A stretch of DNA of 64,000 nucleotides from Austropuccinia psidii (GCA_023105745.1 JALGQZ010000009.1:38807359-38871358); one strand, 5' to 3'; positions 23,482 to 36,900 are shown, counted from the first letter of the stretch. Notes: generated by a model not told the origin, from the sequence alone. Numbers and translations: made by a program.

Positions 23482-25109
23482 TGTGAGCCTTTGAGATATG
23501 ACCACATATCCAAAAAGGTCACAGCAAAATTTCTGTAATAATTATACTTATAATAATTATCTCAAAGACTAGTAAAAATACCATAAATAAGTACAAAATC
23601 TGCATTAACTCAGAATCTAATGGGTAAACATGTGAAATGAATTACACCATTATATTCCCCATGGTAAAATAAACATATGTCAATTTTATGGCATATCTAA
23701 AAAGTCAATAATTACTGAAGTATAAGTAATAATACCTTAAAAAAGGTATAAAACTGATTTAACTCAGAGCCCAATGCAAAAACATGTGGAATAAGCTGTA
23801 CCGTTGGATTCTCTATAGAAATACACATATAAAACAATTATAAAGCTATTCCCTAAAGTTAATACTTAAGTAATTAAGCTGAATATATGCACTTTTTCAG
23901 TCAATGCATATATGCATGGTTTTTAGCTAATATCTCTTGAGATATACAAGATAGGAAGATACACCAAAAATAAAGTCACAATTTAATTACTTTAAGAGCA
24001 CAGATATAAGCTTTATTTCACAAGCTATAAACAAGTTTAAAACTTGTAATGGATTACTGAATAAAATAAATGGAGCCATTAACCACTTTTTTGTGAAGGT
24101 GGTCCAAACTTAAAAAATAGTAGAAAGTAAGGTTCTACTAGCTCATACATGCAGAATTATGTAATTTTTATTATAGTATTCAAGGTATAACCCCTTGAGC
24201 TCATGGTTTGAAGTTTAAACTATTAAGTTTTGACATAAAAAGATGAGTTACAAGAAAAATCATCAAAAATGGAGTTTTGATGATGTATTGAAATTCTTTT
24301 GAAGCTTAATAAGAACATGCCAAGCTATCAGAATACACTCTCAGAAAAGCTATAGTGTGTATAACTTCAAAGCTAATTATTATCAAATTTAAGCTCAAAT
24401 TTGATCATTAATGATCACTCACTGTAATGTCATTTTAAATTGAACAGTCATATAAGTGATAAAACTGGTGAATACTATTAGATTATGATTAATACTAATA
24501 AAATCCACAAAGTTTAGGCTTCTTCCAAGCCTATGATGCCACCAAACTTAGAGTTATAGTGATAACTCTCAATAATGGCATAAGAATGAGATAAGATGGT
24601 TTGATCATGATGTAATCATCACTAAACCTTAAATTAATGATCATTTACAGTGGATATAATCAGTACACGTCTACTAGAAGCCTACTGGACTCTAGCAGGG
24701 AGGTATTTACTCTAAATGAAGCTCTTTTTACAATATTTTCCCCTCAGACGCATCAAAACATTAAAATAATCAAATCAAAAGGTAAAATCGTCATTCTTTA
24801 TATATAACTCTTTTATATTATTAAAGAACAAGAGTAATATTTATAATAATCATCATCTTTTGATGTGATAACTTCACTTGTTCCACTGTTTTGCTATATT
24901 TCTCTTCAAAAATCTCAAATCCACATAAAATCAAGAAAATTTGTAATTTCTCTGATTTTAAATTGTACCTACAATTTAAATTTTTTATATTATGTGGAAT
25001 AACATTCTTGAATATTATTATACTAAGTTTTGAAAGTAGGTTATTTTCTCTTATTATAATAATTTCTCATTATTATTGCTTTTGATAATTCTTTAAGTAT
25101 CATAAATAG
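23482..25109 (+). repeat. Solo LTR K (family-1-like), left part
   Basis: It starts TGTGAGCCTTTGAGATATG and follows family-1 LTRs through the GCATATAT, GTACACGTCTACTAG and CCCCTCAGACGC blocks, with a decayed TATA box. It resumes after LTR L (27032-27353) and ends CCTTACA. A perfect duplication ATATT flanks the whole (23477-23481 and 27354-27358), with no internal region, so it is a solo LTR of about 1.95 kb. Confidence 0.9.
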
Positions 25110-27031
25110 TGTGAGCCTTGAGATATATTTTACATAACCAAATAGGCCACAATTATCTTAAAAATAAATTTTGAATTATGCATAACTCATAAGTCATGCA
25201 TATATCCAAAATTCATCATTTTCAATTTCAGAAAACATGAATAACTTTTTATTGAGTAGGTAAATCCATGGATTTAAGACCAGATTTGAATTCTACATCA
25301 AAATTCACCTAGGGTAGCTCCATAGAGTGAATGAGCTCAAATTAAATCTTTGAGGTGGTAAAATGGAAAATACTTTAATACCACATCATCAATACCACAT
25401 AAAAGATCCCTGAAAATTTTTGTTTTTCTTAATTTCACGCCAAAAGAATGAGAATGTGAGAAATCTCATGTTACATATACACTAAGAATAGTGTTACGCA
25501 TGTTTTGAGCACTTAATATCATGGTATTCTTACATGGACTTTTGGTACACCCATAGTGGATATCTCACTTGAAGCTTAAATTTCTATTTTGACGTGAAAA
25601 ATACGCAAGGGGGACAAAAGACATCAAAGAGAGCCAGGGTACCCAACTTCTGAGGCCTCAGAGGCGTGGACAGCTCCAAAGCTTGGATCCATGGCTGATC
25701 TTGGCCTAATTGGTAAACCAAAACCTTTTGGGAACTTGGTTACCATGTTACAACTACTGTAAATCTTAAGAAAATAGCCAATAACCTGCTATTTTGACAT
25801 GCCAAGGAGGTAAAGAGCTACTTAGGCTCCTGTAACCATGTCAATTCTTAATTATTTTCCATGGAAAAACCCCAAAAGAGTAATTAAAACCCTTTTTTGA
25901 CTTGTATCCATTGATTTACCTCATAACAACCAGTGAAACACTGATATTTGCAATTCTATGTAGAAATGAGGTAAAAACTTCAAAAATTCATTAAAAATAC
26001 AATTCTCAATGATTCTTTCTGAAGCTTTCAGAACTGATAGAGAACTGTATTATCTATGGTAAAACCAAAAAGAATTATGGTTTTACTAGTAAAATTAAAA
26101 GCTTTACTTACAGTCCATTTTTGACTATTCTACGTGAAACACTGAATCTTCAAAAATTCACAGTAATTACAACCTGTGATGAAATTGGCAATTACATTGA
26201 TAACTTTGAGAAATAAATGATTATTTTTGAATAAAAGAAGAATTACAGATGTTACTCCTTTTATTCTTAACCATATTGGGGTTGGTAGTCACGTTAAAGC
26301 ATCAATTAAGTAATTATGATAATCTTACATGATAACAGATGATGCAATCAATAATCCAAAAGGGTTTATTGTTTTCTCACTCACTGGTTTTTCATTTTGC
26401 GACATGGCACACCTCTGTGAGCTGTTGTTGACTTAAAAGAGGCCTCCTCTTGCTGTTTTTTCCAAATCATCATCTTATTATCATTTAAACCATTATTACC
26501 AACAAGTAAGTATTAGTTACAGGTATTCTTAAGTGTTTTGAATCTTTCAGAATCAATCAGAAAGACCTGATATCATAGAATCCAACTATATATTGTTGTA
26601 ATACTGTTATAAATCCATTTTGATCCTTAAAATCCACAATTCTCCGTCAAATCTCTCTATATTATCTTTCAATAAGTTCTTTGGAATAATAGTGAGTGAT
26701 TTATTTTTAATTCTTAAAGTTTTTCTCTGAAATTAGTTTTCTTCAAGAATTATCATTATACTTATTCTTCCAAAAGATAAATATATATTAGAATAATGTG
26801 ATTATTTTAATAAAAGAAGTTTTATTATTAAAATATTCTTGTAATTGATTCTTGTAGACAATTACTTGCTAACTGTTAAAATCACTAGTACTGCTTAACA
26901 CGTGAAAGAAATAATTCTTTAATTATTTAATTGTGGTTATAATAATATTTTATTATTATATTTCATAAGAACAGACATAGTACTGTTGATTAATAGTAAT
27001 ATTATCATCAGTTTCATAGTCACATCTTACA
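25110..27031 (+). repeat. Solo LTR L, distinct subfamily, inserted in K
   Basis: 1,922 bp, TGTGAGCCTTGAGATATATT...CATCTTACA. The termini match family 1, but most of the interior does not align with it by eye. It is flanked by AATAG (25105-25109) and AATAA (27032-27036), a 5-bp duplication with one change. No open frame of note. LTR K continues on both sides. Confidence 0.8.
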
Positions 27032-27353
27032 AATAATATTTATATTTATTTATAACTTTAATATTAGTAATATTATTTTTATTAATTAATAAAAAATAAT
27101 TTCTTTCCCCTTTATTTTTTGTTGGTAACAATAATAGAGTGCCTTTAAATATCTTAATTGTTATTTATTAATATATTTATTTATTATATTATTTTATTTA
27201 TTTAATAATATAATTATTTTTACACCTTAATTCTAATAATTCACTATTATTATAGTTATTTTTATCTTATTTACTTTATTTATAAGGACATTCAGAGTAC
27301 AACAAGTAAAATATTAGTATTTTTGACTTATTGTTTCATAGCAAAACCTTACA
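27032..27353 (+). repeat. Solo LTR K, right part
   Basis: This is the end of the family-1-like LTR, with AT-rich AATATTAGTAATATT, GTTGGTAACAATAATA and ...AAAACCTTACA. It contains a weaker version of the conserved hairpin (about 27080-27110). The second ATATT duplication follows. Confidence 0.85.
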
Positions 27354-28648
27354 ATATTTTGGTGAAATTTTGATTGAATGACAGAATTGAAAATTTTTAA
27401 GGTTTTGGAGAAGAATCCACCAGAAATTTGCAAATATGTCATTATACATGAACTCACATATCTTGACCACTTTTTCAATAAAATGAAGATATTGAAGATA
27501 TTGAAGGTTTTGAAGAAGAAATAGCCAAAATGCGCAAAATGCGCAAATGTACCATATAACCTATTTTTTTGACTTTTAACCTTTCAAAACTTTTTCAGAT
27601 GATTTCAAAAGGAAATGAAGTGATCAAGTGAAAAATGTGCAAAAGTGTGCAAATGCATATAAATGGCCAATTTGCCCAATGAAACAGTTTTATTGATAAT
27701 TTATTCTATTTTCTTGTGGTTCAACCCATTCTTGAAGTTCAAATTTCCATAAATGACTTGCTGACTTGGATTTGTCCATACCCCTCTTGGTCTTGGCTTT
27801 GAATTTTGACTTCAAAGATGATCTCAAAGCTGACTTCCATATATGACTCCAATCACTCTGATTCCCCATCTTCTGTACTTTATTGTCCTGGTGTCTTTGA
27901 TGGCTTGAGGGAGATTTCTGAAGAGAGTATGGCCCCTACATATATTTATGAAATTAACAACCCCTCTGGTGGTTTCAAATCTGTCAGAGTTATTGAGACA
28001 CCCTGCATCAATTTTCAGAATAATGAGGTTCCTTGTGTTTAATCTGCTACTGCTAGGTCCACCAGGTGCCAATGCTGTAACCTTGGAAAGGAAATTGCTT
28101 TCAGGCCAGCCATAGGCTCCCAGAAAATCCCAGAAGATTATGAAGCAGCCTCAAGAAGGGTGGAAGATTTGGATTGAAAGCTCCTTTTGATGAACCCCCA
28201 ACCTCTGATGCCTGCTCTGGCCACTCCAATTTTGAGTTGAATGGTCAAGGAATTGCTGATGTACTGACTTCTATGGTTTTCTTTTCTTCTGCTTCAGTGA
28301 ATGGATCTAGAATGAGAGGTGTTCAACAATGGAATAATACCCACTGATCCTGGGGTAAAATTGGAGGACCCATTTACCCCAAAGGCAACCCCATTGGAGT
28401 GACCCCAGAGGTTCCTATTTTGATTGCCAGAAAAGATGGAAGACTTGGAAAATTGAAGAGAAATCTAGTGATTCAAGATGAATTTGATATTGATTCTGAA
28501 GGTAGTGAAGACATAGATGGAGAAGAGCTTGAAATGACTCACCCTATAAAAAAGGATGAATTCAGTCCCCCTCACTATCCCCAGTCAAAGCCAGCACATC
28601 CATCCATGGAGTGATTAGTGAAAATTATCACAAACTGAGAGTAATTTT
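27354..28648 (+). pseudogene. Unidentified coding remnants between LTRs
   Basis: I do not recognise this region. Its left part (27354-27800) looks non-coding, with repeated GCGCAAA words near 27530. From 27806 plus-strand frames look protein-like but broken: SPSSVLYCPGVFDGLREISEE, then FKSVRVIETPCINFQNNEVPC, a stop, then a cysteine cluster (RSTRCQCCNLGKEI, about 28047-28090). A further piece at 28399-28614 reads LIARKDGRLGKLKRNLVIQD followed by an acidic stretch. Codon-like composition and several stops suggest a dead gene or a transposon Gag-like protein. No function can be assigned. Confidence 0.35.
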
Positions 28649-29232
28649 TGTTAACGCAATGAACCACTTAGAAAAAGAATAAAATAAATGAAAGTACCTA
28701 AGAGTGAACAACAAAAAAAGTCAATTATTATAAATCTATGAATACACGCTCTGTCTAGACTTCTTCCTCAACTACAGTATCAAATAATGTCAGTTCCTTT
28801 TAAATGACTACGTGGATTATGATACAGACCTCTCAGCACTTATCAACTAATTCAATACTAAATATATGTTTGAGTCTTTTTATGTATCAACAGCACACAC
28901 ACTAAATAACAAGGTTAGTAAACAGTTCATTCATATATACTTAGCCGAATGAGAACAAACCACAGTTATACAAATGGAGGTGTACGGTGAATAATAAAAG
29001 AATTAAGAATAGTATTTGGTGAGATGATTATTTAATCAGATCAGATGTTGCTACCCTCTTAGTGAGTCTCTTGATGTTCTCTTATATATTAACTTTTGCT
29101 CTTTAGCACGCAGACCAACTCATTAAAGTTAAGAGTTAATCTCTCAACTGCGCAAGAGTGTGCATCTTGTACTAACATTCTTCCGGTTTTCTGCTCACAT
29201 GTGTGGAGAGAGTATTTTTCTCAACAAATTAG
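28649..29232 (+). repeat. Possible LTR of a Copia-like element
   Basis: The segment begins TGTTAACG and ends CTCAACA, giving TGTT...AACA inverted ends as in many Ty1/copia LTRs. It is followed by AATTAGGTCC, which is only loosely like a Copia primer site. No second copy exists in the window and no target duplication was found. No reading frame of note is present. Confidence 0.25.
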
Positions 29233-29596
29233 GTCCCCCAAGCCACCTTAACTTCAAACTAGATCCCCAAACAGGCCATCCACAGTTGCCTCCACCTCCA
29301 CCAATGTTCAATCACTCATGGCCAGAACTTCTAGAGACCAAATGTCCCCAGACCCTGAGTCAGTCTTTGACCACTGTTGATGCTGGAATATCACTGGAAA
29401 CTTCACTCATAAAAAGAAGTTGAATAAGAAGGTGGTCATGCTCTTACTTAAAGATGTGGATTCTTTGACCGAGTTTTTTTGGTAAAGCTATGAAGAGTGC
29501 TGTTCCAGGTGAAGCCACTAGGGATTTGGCCAGGGGGTCAGTTGCTTATGGGGATGCCTTGGTTTTTAAATTGAGAGAAGCATTTAAGCAAAATTA
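29233..29596 (+). pseudogene. Unidentified protein-like fragment
   Basis: Plus-strand frames with a coding look: NHSWPELLETKCPQTLSQ, TVDAGISLETSL and, after frame breaks, AVPGEATRDLARGSVAYGD to LREAFKQN. It could be an N-terminal Gag of another retroelement, but there is no diagnostic motif. It ends where the purine-rich sequence of element G begins. Confidence 0.3.
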
Positions 29597-31103
29597 AAAG
29601 AAAAGAAAAGAATTGAGATAAAAAGAGAGTAAAGAAAAGAAAATAGAGAAACTTCTGAGGATTTTTCTTCCTGTGGTGCGTTGCTTGATTTTGGGCATAA
29701 ATTTCCTGAAAATATTAAAACCCAGAATTTGATTCTCACAGAGTGGCCAAGGTGTTGTTTTACAACAAGCAGAAACCCACAGAGATGAATACCAGGAAAT
29801 CAAATGTACTTTCATAACCTCCACCTCCCACCAAGAATCATCCAAAGATTATATAGCTTTTCCATAAATGAATTTGGGTAAGGAATGTCTTGAATGTTGA
29901 TTAATGGAATAATTAGTTAATAAAATAAATAAAGAGAAAACATTATTTGGCAATATCTTCATTATTGGTCTAAATTTGAGGGTATAAATGTTACAACGCC
30001 TTCTTTGTCTGTCCAAATTAAATTGAAAAATGCTCACAAAGTGGCAAAGGTGATTATTACAGAAATATTTGGTAGAATAACCCCTTAAAGGTGCATTCCA
30101 GGAGATGAACTTCCTCTCATAACCTCCAATCCCCACCAAGCACCATGAAATCACTCTTGAGGTATTTGGGCCAGGCTTGTCAGGATACAAAGTGTAGAAA
30201 TTGTTGACAAGATCTGGGGAGTTGGTAAGGTTGGAAGTTGGTTCACAACTTGTTTTTTCTGGCTCTTCATTAAATCCTCTCCACTCCACAAGATACCATA
30301 AAATACTTCTATTGACTTTTGAGTCCAGAACCTGAGCCACTTCCCATTGTTCTTGCTCTTGCAATGTTAATGGTGGTGGTGGTAATTGATGTCAATTTGG
30401 GATAGCTGATTGCTTTACTGGTTCTAATAAGAACACATGAAAGAAAGAGTAAACTGAGCGCCACTGTTGAAGAAACTCGAGGTGATATGCATGGCTGCCA
30501 ATCTTCTTCAGAAATTCAAAGCATCCCACCATCTTTCTGAGAGTTACTTAGTGGGTCTTGTTGTCCTTATGTTCTTGAAAGCTAGCCATACTATGTCCCC
30601 AGGTTGGAAATCAAGTGGAATTGCCCCATTTCTATCTTCATACTTCTTAAAATTCTTTATTTCTGACTCCAATTCTTCTTTGAAAGCTTTCTGTACTGAT
30701 TGGAGTTTTTTTGATAACTTTCAGCAGGTCTGTCACCGGAAATGTGAATGGGGTTGAAGGTGGGATTTCTTCAATAAATGGTGAAAAAAAGATGACTGTT
30801 TTGTTGATGAATGTTCCACATTATCATGGGCCAATTCATCCAGAGGGAGGCAGAAGTTGCAGTCATCTTGATGGTAACTGAAATACCTCCAAAGATATGG
30901 TTATAGAATCTGATTTACCCTCTCTGTCTGTCCATCTGTTTCAGGGTGAAAGGAAGATTAAAGCGCTCTTGATACCTTGAGCTGGTGAAATAATTGAGTC
31001 TAGAATGATGAAACAAATAAAGAAACTATATCACTAACAATACTGATTGGAAGACCATGTTTGGAAAAGACATGATCAATGAAAATTTGAGATAGGTCCA
31101 TGG
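29597..31103 (-). pseudogene. Element G: family-3 pol 3' end (integrase tail, chromodomain) and 3' untranslated region
   Basis: Colinear with element D 39690-41210. On the minus strand, from 31103, comes integrase core C-terminal sequence with several frame breaks, then the GPF/SH3-like part (about 30750-30450). A chromodomain follows at 30364-30160: EQWEVAQVLDSKV, WYLVEWRGF, LYPDKPGP, with the tryptophan that is a stop in D intact here. Downstream is the 3' region with the shared CTCACAGAGTGGCCAAGGTG phrase (29738-29757) and a purine-rich stretch (29597-29660). It is interrupted at 31103 by LTR E. Non-functional. Confidence 0.82.
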
Positions 31104-32646
31104 TGTGACAAAAATGGCAATTACCCTCCTGGACCCCATATGGCATCTCAGTGCCATAGCAATCTTATGGCAATTTCAACATATCCATAATAACTGGCCA
31201 AATTGGCACTCTCATTGTTTCTGGCCTTTTATGGTCTTTTCACTTTTGGGGCCAACCTGGCCCCTTCACTATCATCAGGCCTGTCCAGCCCATTCTCTGC
31301 TTTTGGGTACTTTCAGGTATTTTCCAGTCAACAGGGAACATACAGGCCAGGAGCCTGTATTTTGCTTTTTAAGCTTTAAATACAGTTTTGCGCATTTTTG
31401 CTGTATTCATCTTTATATGCCATTTTCCCATGTATTATGGGAAATATGCCCAAAAGGCCATATCAGGCCTTTTTGGGCTTAATTTCTTGTTTTTTGCATT
31501 TTTCACACTTTTGCGAATTTCTGCGCTTTTTAAACATTGTTGTGCACTTTGTGCAAATACAGTTTTAAAGCTGTATAAACTGTAGTTGGCCAGAAACCCA
31601 AAATTGGCCAATACACCCAGAAAGACCTTGTCACCTATGAAGTCACCCAAAACCCAATTTTCAACCTCATCCTCCTGACTTGAGTCACAAAGACCTTTGG
31701 CCACTTTCACCCTTCAGCAACTCAGACTGTTGTTAATGGTTTTATACACCATTCTGCACCTTTTTTCACCAGAAATTCAATGGTGTCAATATCAGAGGGG
31801 TGATTCAACATTCCATAAGTCACCAAAGTGTGATGTCATCCAGAGGACCCATCAAGGCTCAAGTGCAGGTGTAGTTTCTCAAATACCAATGATGCCATCA
31901 GGAATTCATTTGTTATTCTCACTTCAAGTATTCCCTCCAAAGGAATACTGTCAGTTCATTCCCAAGGGGTATTCAAGAGGCAGTTCCAAACAAATTGTCA
32001 AAAGTCACTACTCCATCAATCCAACTTTCCAACCATTTCATTTCAATACAGTCTGGATTCATCAAGACCTGTATTTTAATCATACATCATGGGGAAATAA
32101 TTCAACAAAGTTCATTTCCCAATCTGGAAAGGAATACACTTCATCAAGCTGTCAATACAGCTTCAAGGATTAAATACAGACCAGCTGTCAGCCTGAAGGA
32201 GTCAAGCTTCAAATTTTCACATAGAGCAGCATCCTTTGACCCTGAGGGGTTTTTCCCCCAGTTAATTAGTACATTCTGATTTTATTTTATCTTTATTTAT
32301 CTTACCATTTTTGTAAAGTGACTACTGATATTATCAAGTCAGTCATTTAGCACCTTTTCTCTTTTCTTTCTTCACCTTTCAATGGATATTTGGTGGTCAT
32401 AACCTTACTACCTCCATTGTTCATTTTGGCAGGTTTAAACAGTGATTAGGGACTTATTTGGTTGGCTTTTTGGCCATTTGGCTTCTCATTTCTCTTATTT
32501 CATGTCTTTTTTGTACTTTCGTTCTTCTTAGAGAAATTCAATTCTTTCTTTTTATGTTCTTTATTCTTTGGGAGTCTTCCACGTAAGTTCCCTGATTGCT
32601 GAGTGCCAGGCCACTCTTGTTTTTCTGTCCAAGAGCCCTTGTGACA
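31104..32646 (+). repeat. LTR E (family 3), 5' LTR of a truncated plus-strand element
   Basis: 1,543 bp, starting TGTGACAAAAATGG and ending GAGCCCTTGTGACA. It contains the G-T-C hairpin core (GGGGTTTTTCCCCC) and TTAATTAGTACA at 32248-32274. It is followed by TTATATTAATTAACTC, the same post-LTR sequence as in element D. It is inserted in element G in opposite orientation. Confidence 0.83.
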
Positions 32647-33507
32647 TTATATTAATTAACTCAGAAGTTCTTTTCATTCTTTTCATTCTCTCTTTCTAAG
32701 TTCATTGACTCATTTCATTGAAATTATGACTTTCTCATGCTTATGAACCTTATGATTTGTTGTCACCTCTCAATTTTCTCTCATTCATTCTTCATGTTTA
32801 AAATTGATAGCTGACCCAATTTTATTTTATTTTTTTCTCTTTTTTAAACCTTATCTCAACTCATCAAATTTGAATTCATTCATCATTCAGGCGTAATCTT
32901 AATTTTCATTTGATTTTCAAATTTTTCATTGAGTTATTCAGACACATTCTTCACATCAAGATTCATATTTGATTTATTCTTTAAGAATTTTGTTTTTTTA
33001 AGAAGAACTCACTTGATTTTGAGTTGATTGATTTATTTGACATAAATTGATCTTGACCTCAAGAAAATTGATTGACCTGAATATTCCATTTATTTTGCTG
33101 ATTTTTAACATCAAAAATTTTGACATGAATTCATTTTGCCTCAAGAATTCATTTAATTGATTGATTGATTTTGCAAAATTTGGAGTTTTATTGATTTGAC
33201 TTATTGATTTATTAACTTCAAGATTTCATTTGACATTGATTGACTTCAAGTTTTCATTTGATATTCAATTGATTGATTTACCTGAGGATCTCATTTTGAT
33301 TTATTGATTTTGTTCAACATTTTGAGTTTAAATTTTGACTTCAAGCTTTATTTCAAATTGCCTCAAGTTTTCATCTTCAAATCTTGATTATTGTTCATTT
33401 TATTTCATCTTTATCCTGAAATCATTCCCATCCAACACTCACCTCCTGCAAGGCAGACAGGATCTCAGGCCAGAACTCAAGCTGTTCTTACTCCAACTGC
33501 AAGAGCT
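32647..33507 (+). pseudogene. Element E leader and start of gag, truncated
   Basis: A 750-nt leader rich in TTGATT words (about 32850-33330) corresponds to 45400-45900 minus in element D. The first residues of Gag follow from about 33421: [20 protein letters not shown], where D has [20 protein letters not shown]. The frame ends at 33507, where a small terminal-repeat element begins; the rest of gag-pol is absent. The position equal to D's ATG codes isoleucine here. Confidence 0.75.
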
Positions 33508-33970
33508 TGGCACAATGCTGTCTGTCAGACCTCAACAAAGGGAACTCTGCCAGAAAGGCTATCAAACCGGTTGAAAGACCAATTAATACTGGAAAGTTGT
33601 AGATCACATTCCACCATGTGACAATACCCCCGGGTTCAGGGCACTGTGTCCCGAAGTGCATGTAACTGATGGTATTACCCATCTAAGCCTCATGGAGTTA
33701 CATTAGTCACAACAGGAGCCTACAAGGAATCCCCAAGGGGCGGAACCCTTGTAGGCCAATAGAGCGGAAAACCCAGCAATTTCTGGTTGTTTGATTGAGA
33801 CCTCCTCTTGTCTCCAACCAGAATTGAACTGATGACATTGGTAACCAGTTTATTGTCACAATGCTGTCTGCAAGACCTCAACAAAGGGAACTCTTTCTGA
33901 AAAAGCTATTTAATCAGTTGAAAGACCAATTAATACTGGCAAGTTTTAGATCACATACCACCATGTGACA
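33508..33970. mobile_element. Miniature terminal-repeat element (TRIM-like)
   Basis: Two direct repeats of 116 and 117 bp (33508-33623 and 33854-33970), about 87 percent alike by eye, begin TGGCAC/TGTCAC and end GTGACA. They flank a 230-bp non-coding core. The core contains a 9-bp inverted repeat (CCTACAAGG / CCTTGTAGG) around CCCCAAGGGG. The total of 463 bp and the TG...CA repeats fit a TRIM. No primer site starting TGG or purine tract is obvious, and the two flanks (element E gag and element C pol) do not share a target duplication, so this junction is rearranged. Confidence 0.45.
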
Positions 33971-36900
33971 GAATGCTGACTAGTGTTCTAAGCCAGTTGT
34001 ACTGCTGGTAGAAGGGTTACCCAGTAATGGGTGTATCCTTCATGGTCCTTGTATTCCATGCCATATGCACAGAACCTCCTAAGGATATCCTTCATGGTTT
34101 GAATCATCCTTTCAGATATGCCATCTGTTTGTGGATGGTAAGCTGTAGAAAATGCAAGCTTTTTACCTGGAATTTCATACAGGTTTGTCCAAAGTTCTGA
34201 TGTAAATTTTGGGTCCCTATCACTAATGATAATTTTAGGGACTCCACAGGTGGATATTATATTATTCCAAAATAACAAAGTAGTATCCATTGCTGTGTCC
34301 TCCTTGTGACATGGTAGGCACCTCACACTCTTGCTGAACCTATCAAATATGATTAGGCAAGCATTCAAGTTTTCCTTGCATCCTGGTACAAGTCCTGTAA
34401 TCCAGTCCATGTTGATGGGTTCCCATGGGTGTTTGGGCTCTTCTAAGTGTTGAAACAGCCCACACTTTTTCCCATGTTTCCTATTTGCCTTCTGGCATCT
34501 CTCACAAGCATTGCTGTATTCACTCAGCTCTTGCTCCCATTTGGGCCACCAAGCTGTGCTTGCTACCCTTTCCTTGGTCCTGTCTTCACTCATGTGTCCC
34601 ATATAGGGGCAGCAATGATATTCTTGCAGGCTTAGGGATATATTGTCCCTTTCTACTACTGTTAGTGAAATTGGGTGCTTTTCTCTATGGTAGGAAAGGC
34701 CATCTATATGGAAAAACCTGTTGTCCTTATAGTCCCTCAACCAGGGTTGCGCTAACAGGGATTCCAGTTCTGGGCTCCTGTATTTCTGTTGAAGGAGCTG
34801 CAAAAATATGCCACAATGTTTTTTTTGGCATATGTCTCCATTACTGCACTTGAAAATTCACTATGCAGTTGTGAGGAGCTTATTCCCAATAAGGTAGTTT
34901 CTGTTTCCTCTGAATCAGTGTCTACACTTTCTGTGGTTCCACTTTCTGGTTCCCATTGAGAAAGTATGAAGTTTTTCCTCCTATCTAGGTCCATGAAATG
35001 GATAGGAATTTTCGATGCTACTTCAGGGTCATAAGCTGGATTGCTTTTGACATTGTCCAGTGGCCATCTACTGAGGCGATCTACATTGATGTGGCTTTTG
35101 CCTGCTTTTTATATGATATTCATATTTCCTCTATACTATTTGATAGCTATTGGCCATGTCAGAATGTGTCTATCAGTAGTCTTCATGTTCAGTCAAGAAT
35201 TCAAGGCTGTTCAGTATGTATATACTTCAAAGACTGAACTCTCCAAATAATAGTGGAGTTTCTCTAGAGCCCATATTAAGCACAGAAATTCAGTCTGGGT
35301 TGCCCCATACCTGGATTATCAATGTTTTAGTTGCCTAGAGATGTAGCATATCACTTGTTTTCTTGATTCACCATCTACAATTTTTTTCTGGTGAAGGGCT
35401 GCCCCCAGGGCTTGGCTACATGCTGCGTCTATGTATAACTTGAATGGCAGTTCAAATCCAGGCAAGAAGAGCACAGGTTCATTTGTGAGTTGATTTTTGA
35501 TAACTCATATGCATACCTCCTTTCCTTGGTAATTTCAAAAGGTACATCTTTTGAGCATAACTTGTACAGACTACTAGTTATGTGAGCAAAATTTGTGATT
35601 TGGTTTTTATAGTAGCTATCAAACCCAACAAAAGATTGCATCTCTTTGATGTTCTTTGGTACTAGTTTTCGCTGTACTGCTGCTACTTTGTTCTGGTCTA
35701 AGGCCAGACTAAGGCCTGAGACTTTGTGTCCCAGTTGAAGTAATTCTTGTTGACCGAAATTTCACTTTTTAAGTGAGATTTTCAGATTAATGGGTGTACA
35801 CTTGCTTAGTACTCTGTCTATGTACTGCGCATGATCTTCACATGTCTCTGAGTATATAATTATTTCATAAATATAGAATACCATCCAGGCGCCCAATATT
35901 TCTTCTTGAAATATTGTGTTGATCATCCTTTTGCAGGGGGCTGGTGCATTCTTGAGGCCAAATGGCATCCTGCTATACTCATATAGGCCAATATGGAATG
36001 TGATTCTGAGTAGTTTCATGGAGTTTGGTTAAACTCGATTCTGGTGGAAGCCCTTCATACAATCCATCTTGGTTATTTATTTGGCGTTTGCCAGTTTGTC
36101 TAGGGCATGAGGTATCCATGGTATAGACTACCTATCAGCTTTTGTGTAGTTATTCAGAGCCCTGAAATCCCCCACAACCTAGATTAACTATCATTCCAGG
36201 TGATAACGACAGGAGTGGTGATTTCCACTATTTCATTATTTCCTATCTTCTTGATGACATCCATTTCTAGGAGTTCATTGATGTGTTTCTCAATTTCTTT
36301 CCTAGTTTCCACACTTGCTTGGTATGGAGGTCTTCTCATCATGGGTGGATAGGGTCTTTCCAAATAGAGATATAATTCTATATCATGGCCTCTGATTTTT
36401 CCTAATTATCCTTCACCAATGGCAAATTCTGGTTTATTTTTCCTCAGCATCTTCAGTAAACTAAGTTTCTGTTTGATGGTGAGGGTAGTTCTAAATTGGC
36501 CCTCTCTGAATTCATTTAGTAATTCTTCCAGAGGGTCATGGGTATATACTTGGTATATTTCAAATGAAAATTTCTTCTCCTTCTTTGTACCAATGGTAAT
36601 GTGCCTGTTTTTACAATTGTAAATGTCAATTCCATACATCCTCTGGTAATTTGTTCCCAGTAAAAACCCTTGGATGTGGGCATCTTCAAGAACAACAAAC
36701 TCTGCGTTGAGTCTGATATTACCTTTCCTATGAGGTATAATTATCTCTTTGATAATTGTCCCTATGGAAGTCATCCTCCCTGATGCACCTTTGAAGTTCT
36801 TTGCCTTGGTTGGAAAGAGTTCTTACTCCCAATTTGTAAAGTGATGATCCAGATAATTTCTGGCCACTGTTGAGAAGTGTGCTCCACTGTCAATGATCAG

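Noticed and set aside
29160..29423. 87-codon frame as a host gene
   Set aside because: It has no start context or motif, and overlaps the end of a possible LTR.
33780..33860. T-arm-like motif (CAGTTCAATTCTG on the minus strand) suggesting a tRNA gene
   Set aside because: I could not fit an anticodon arm, D arm and acceptor stem; it is probably chance.
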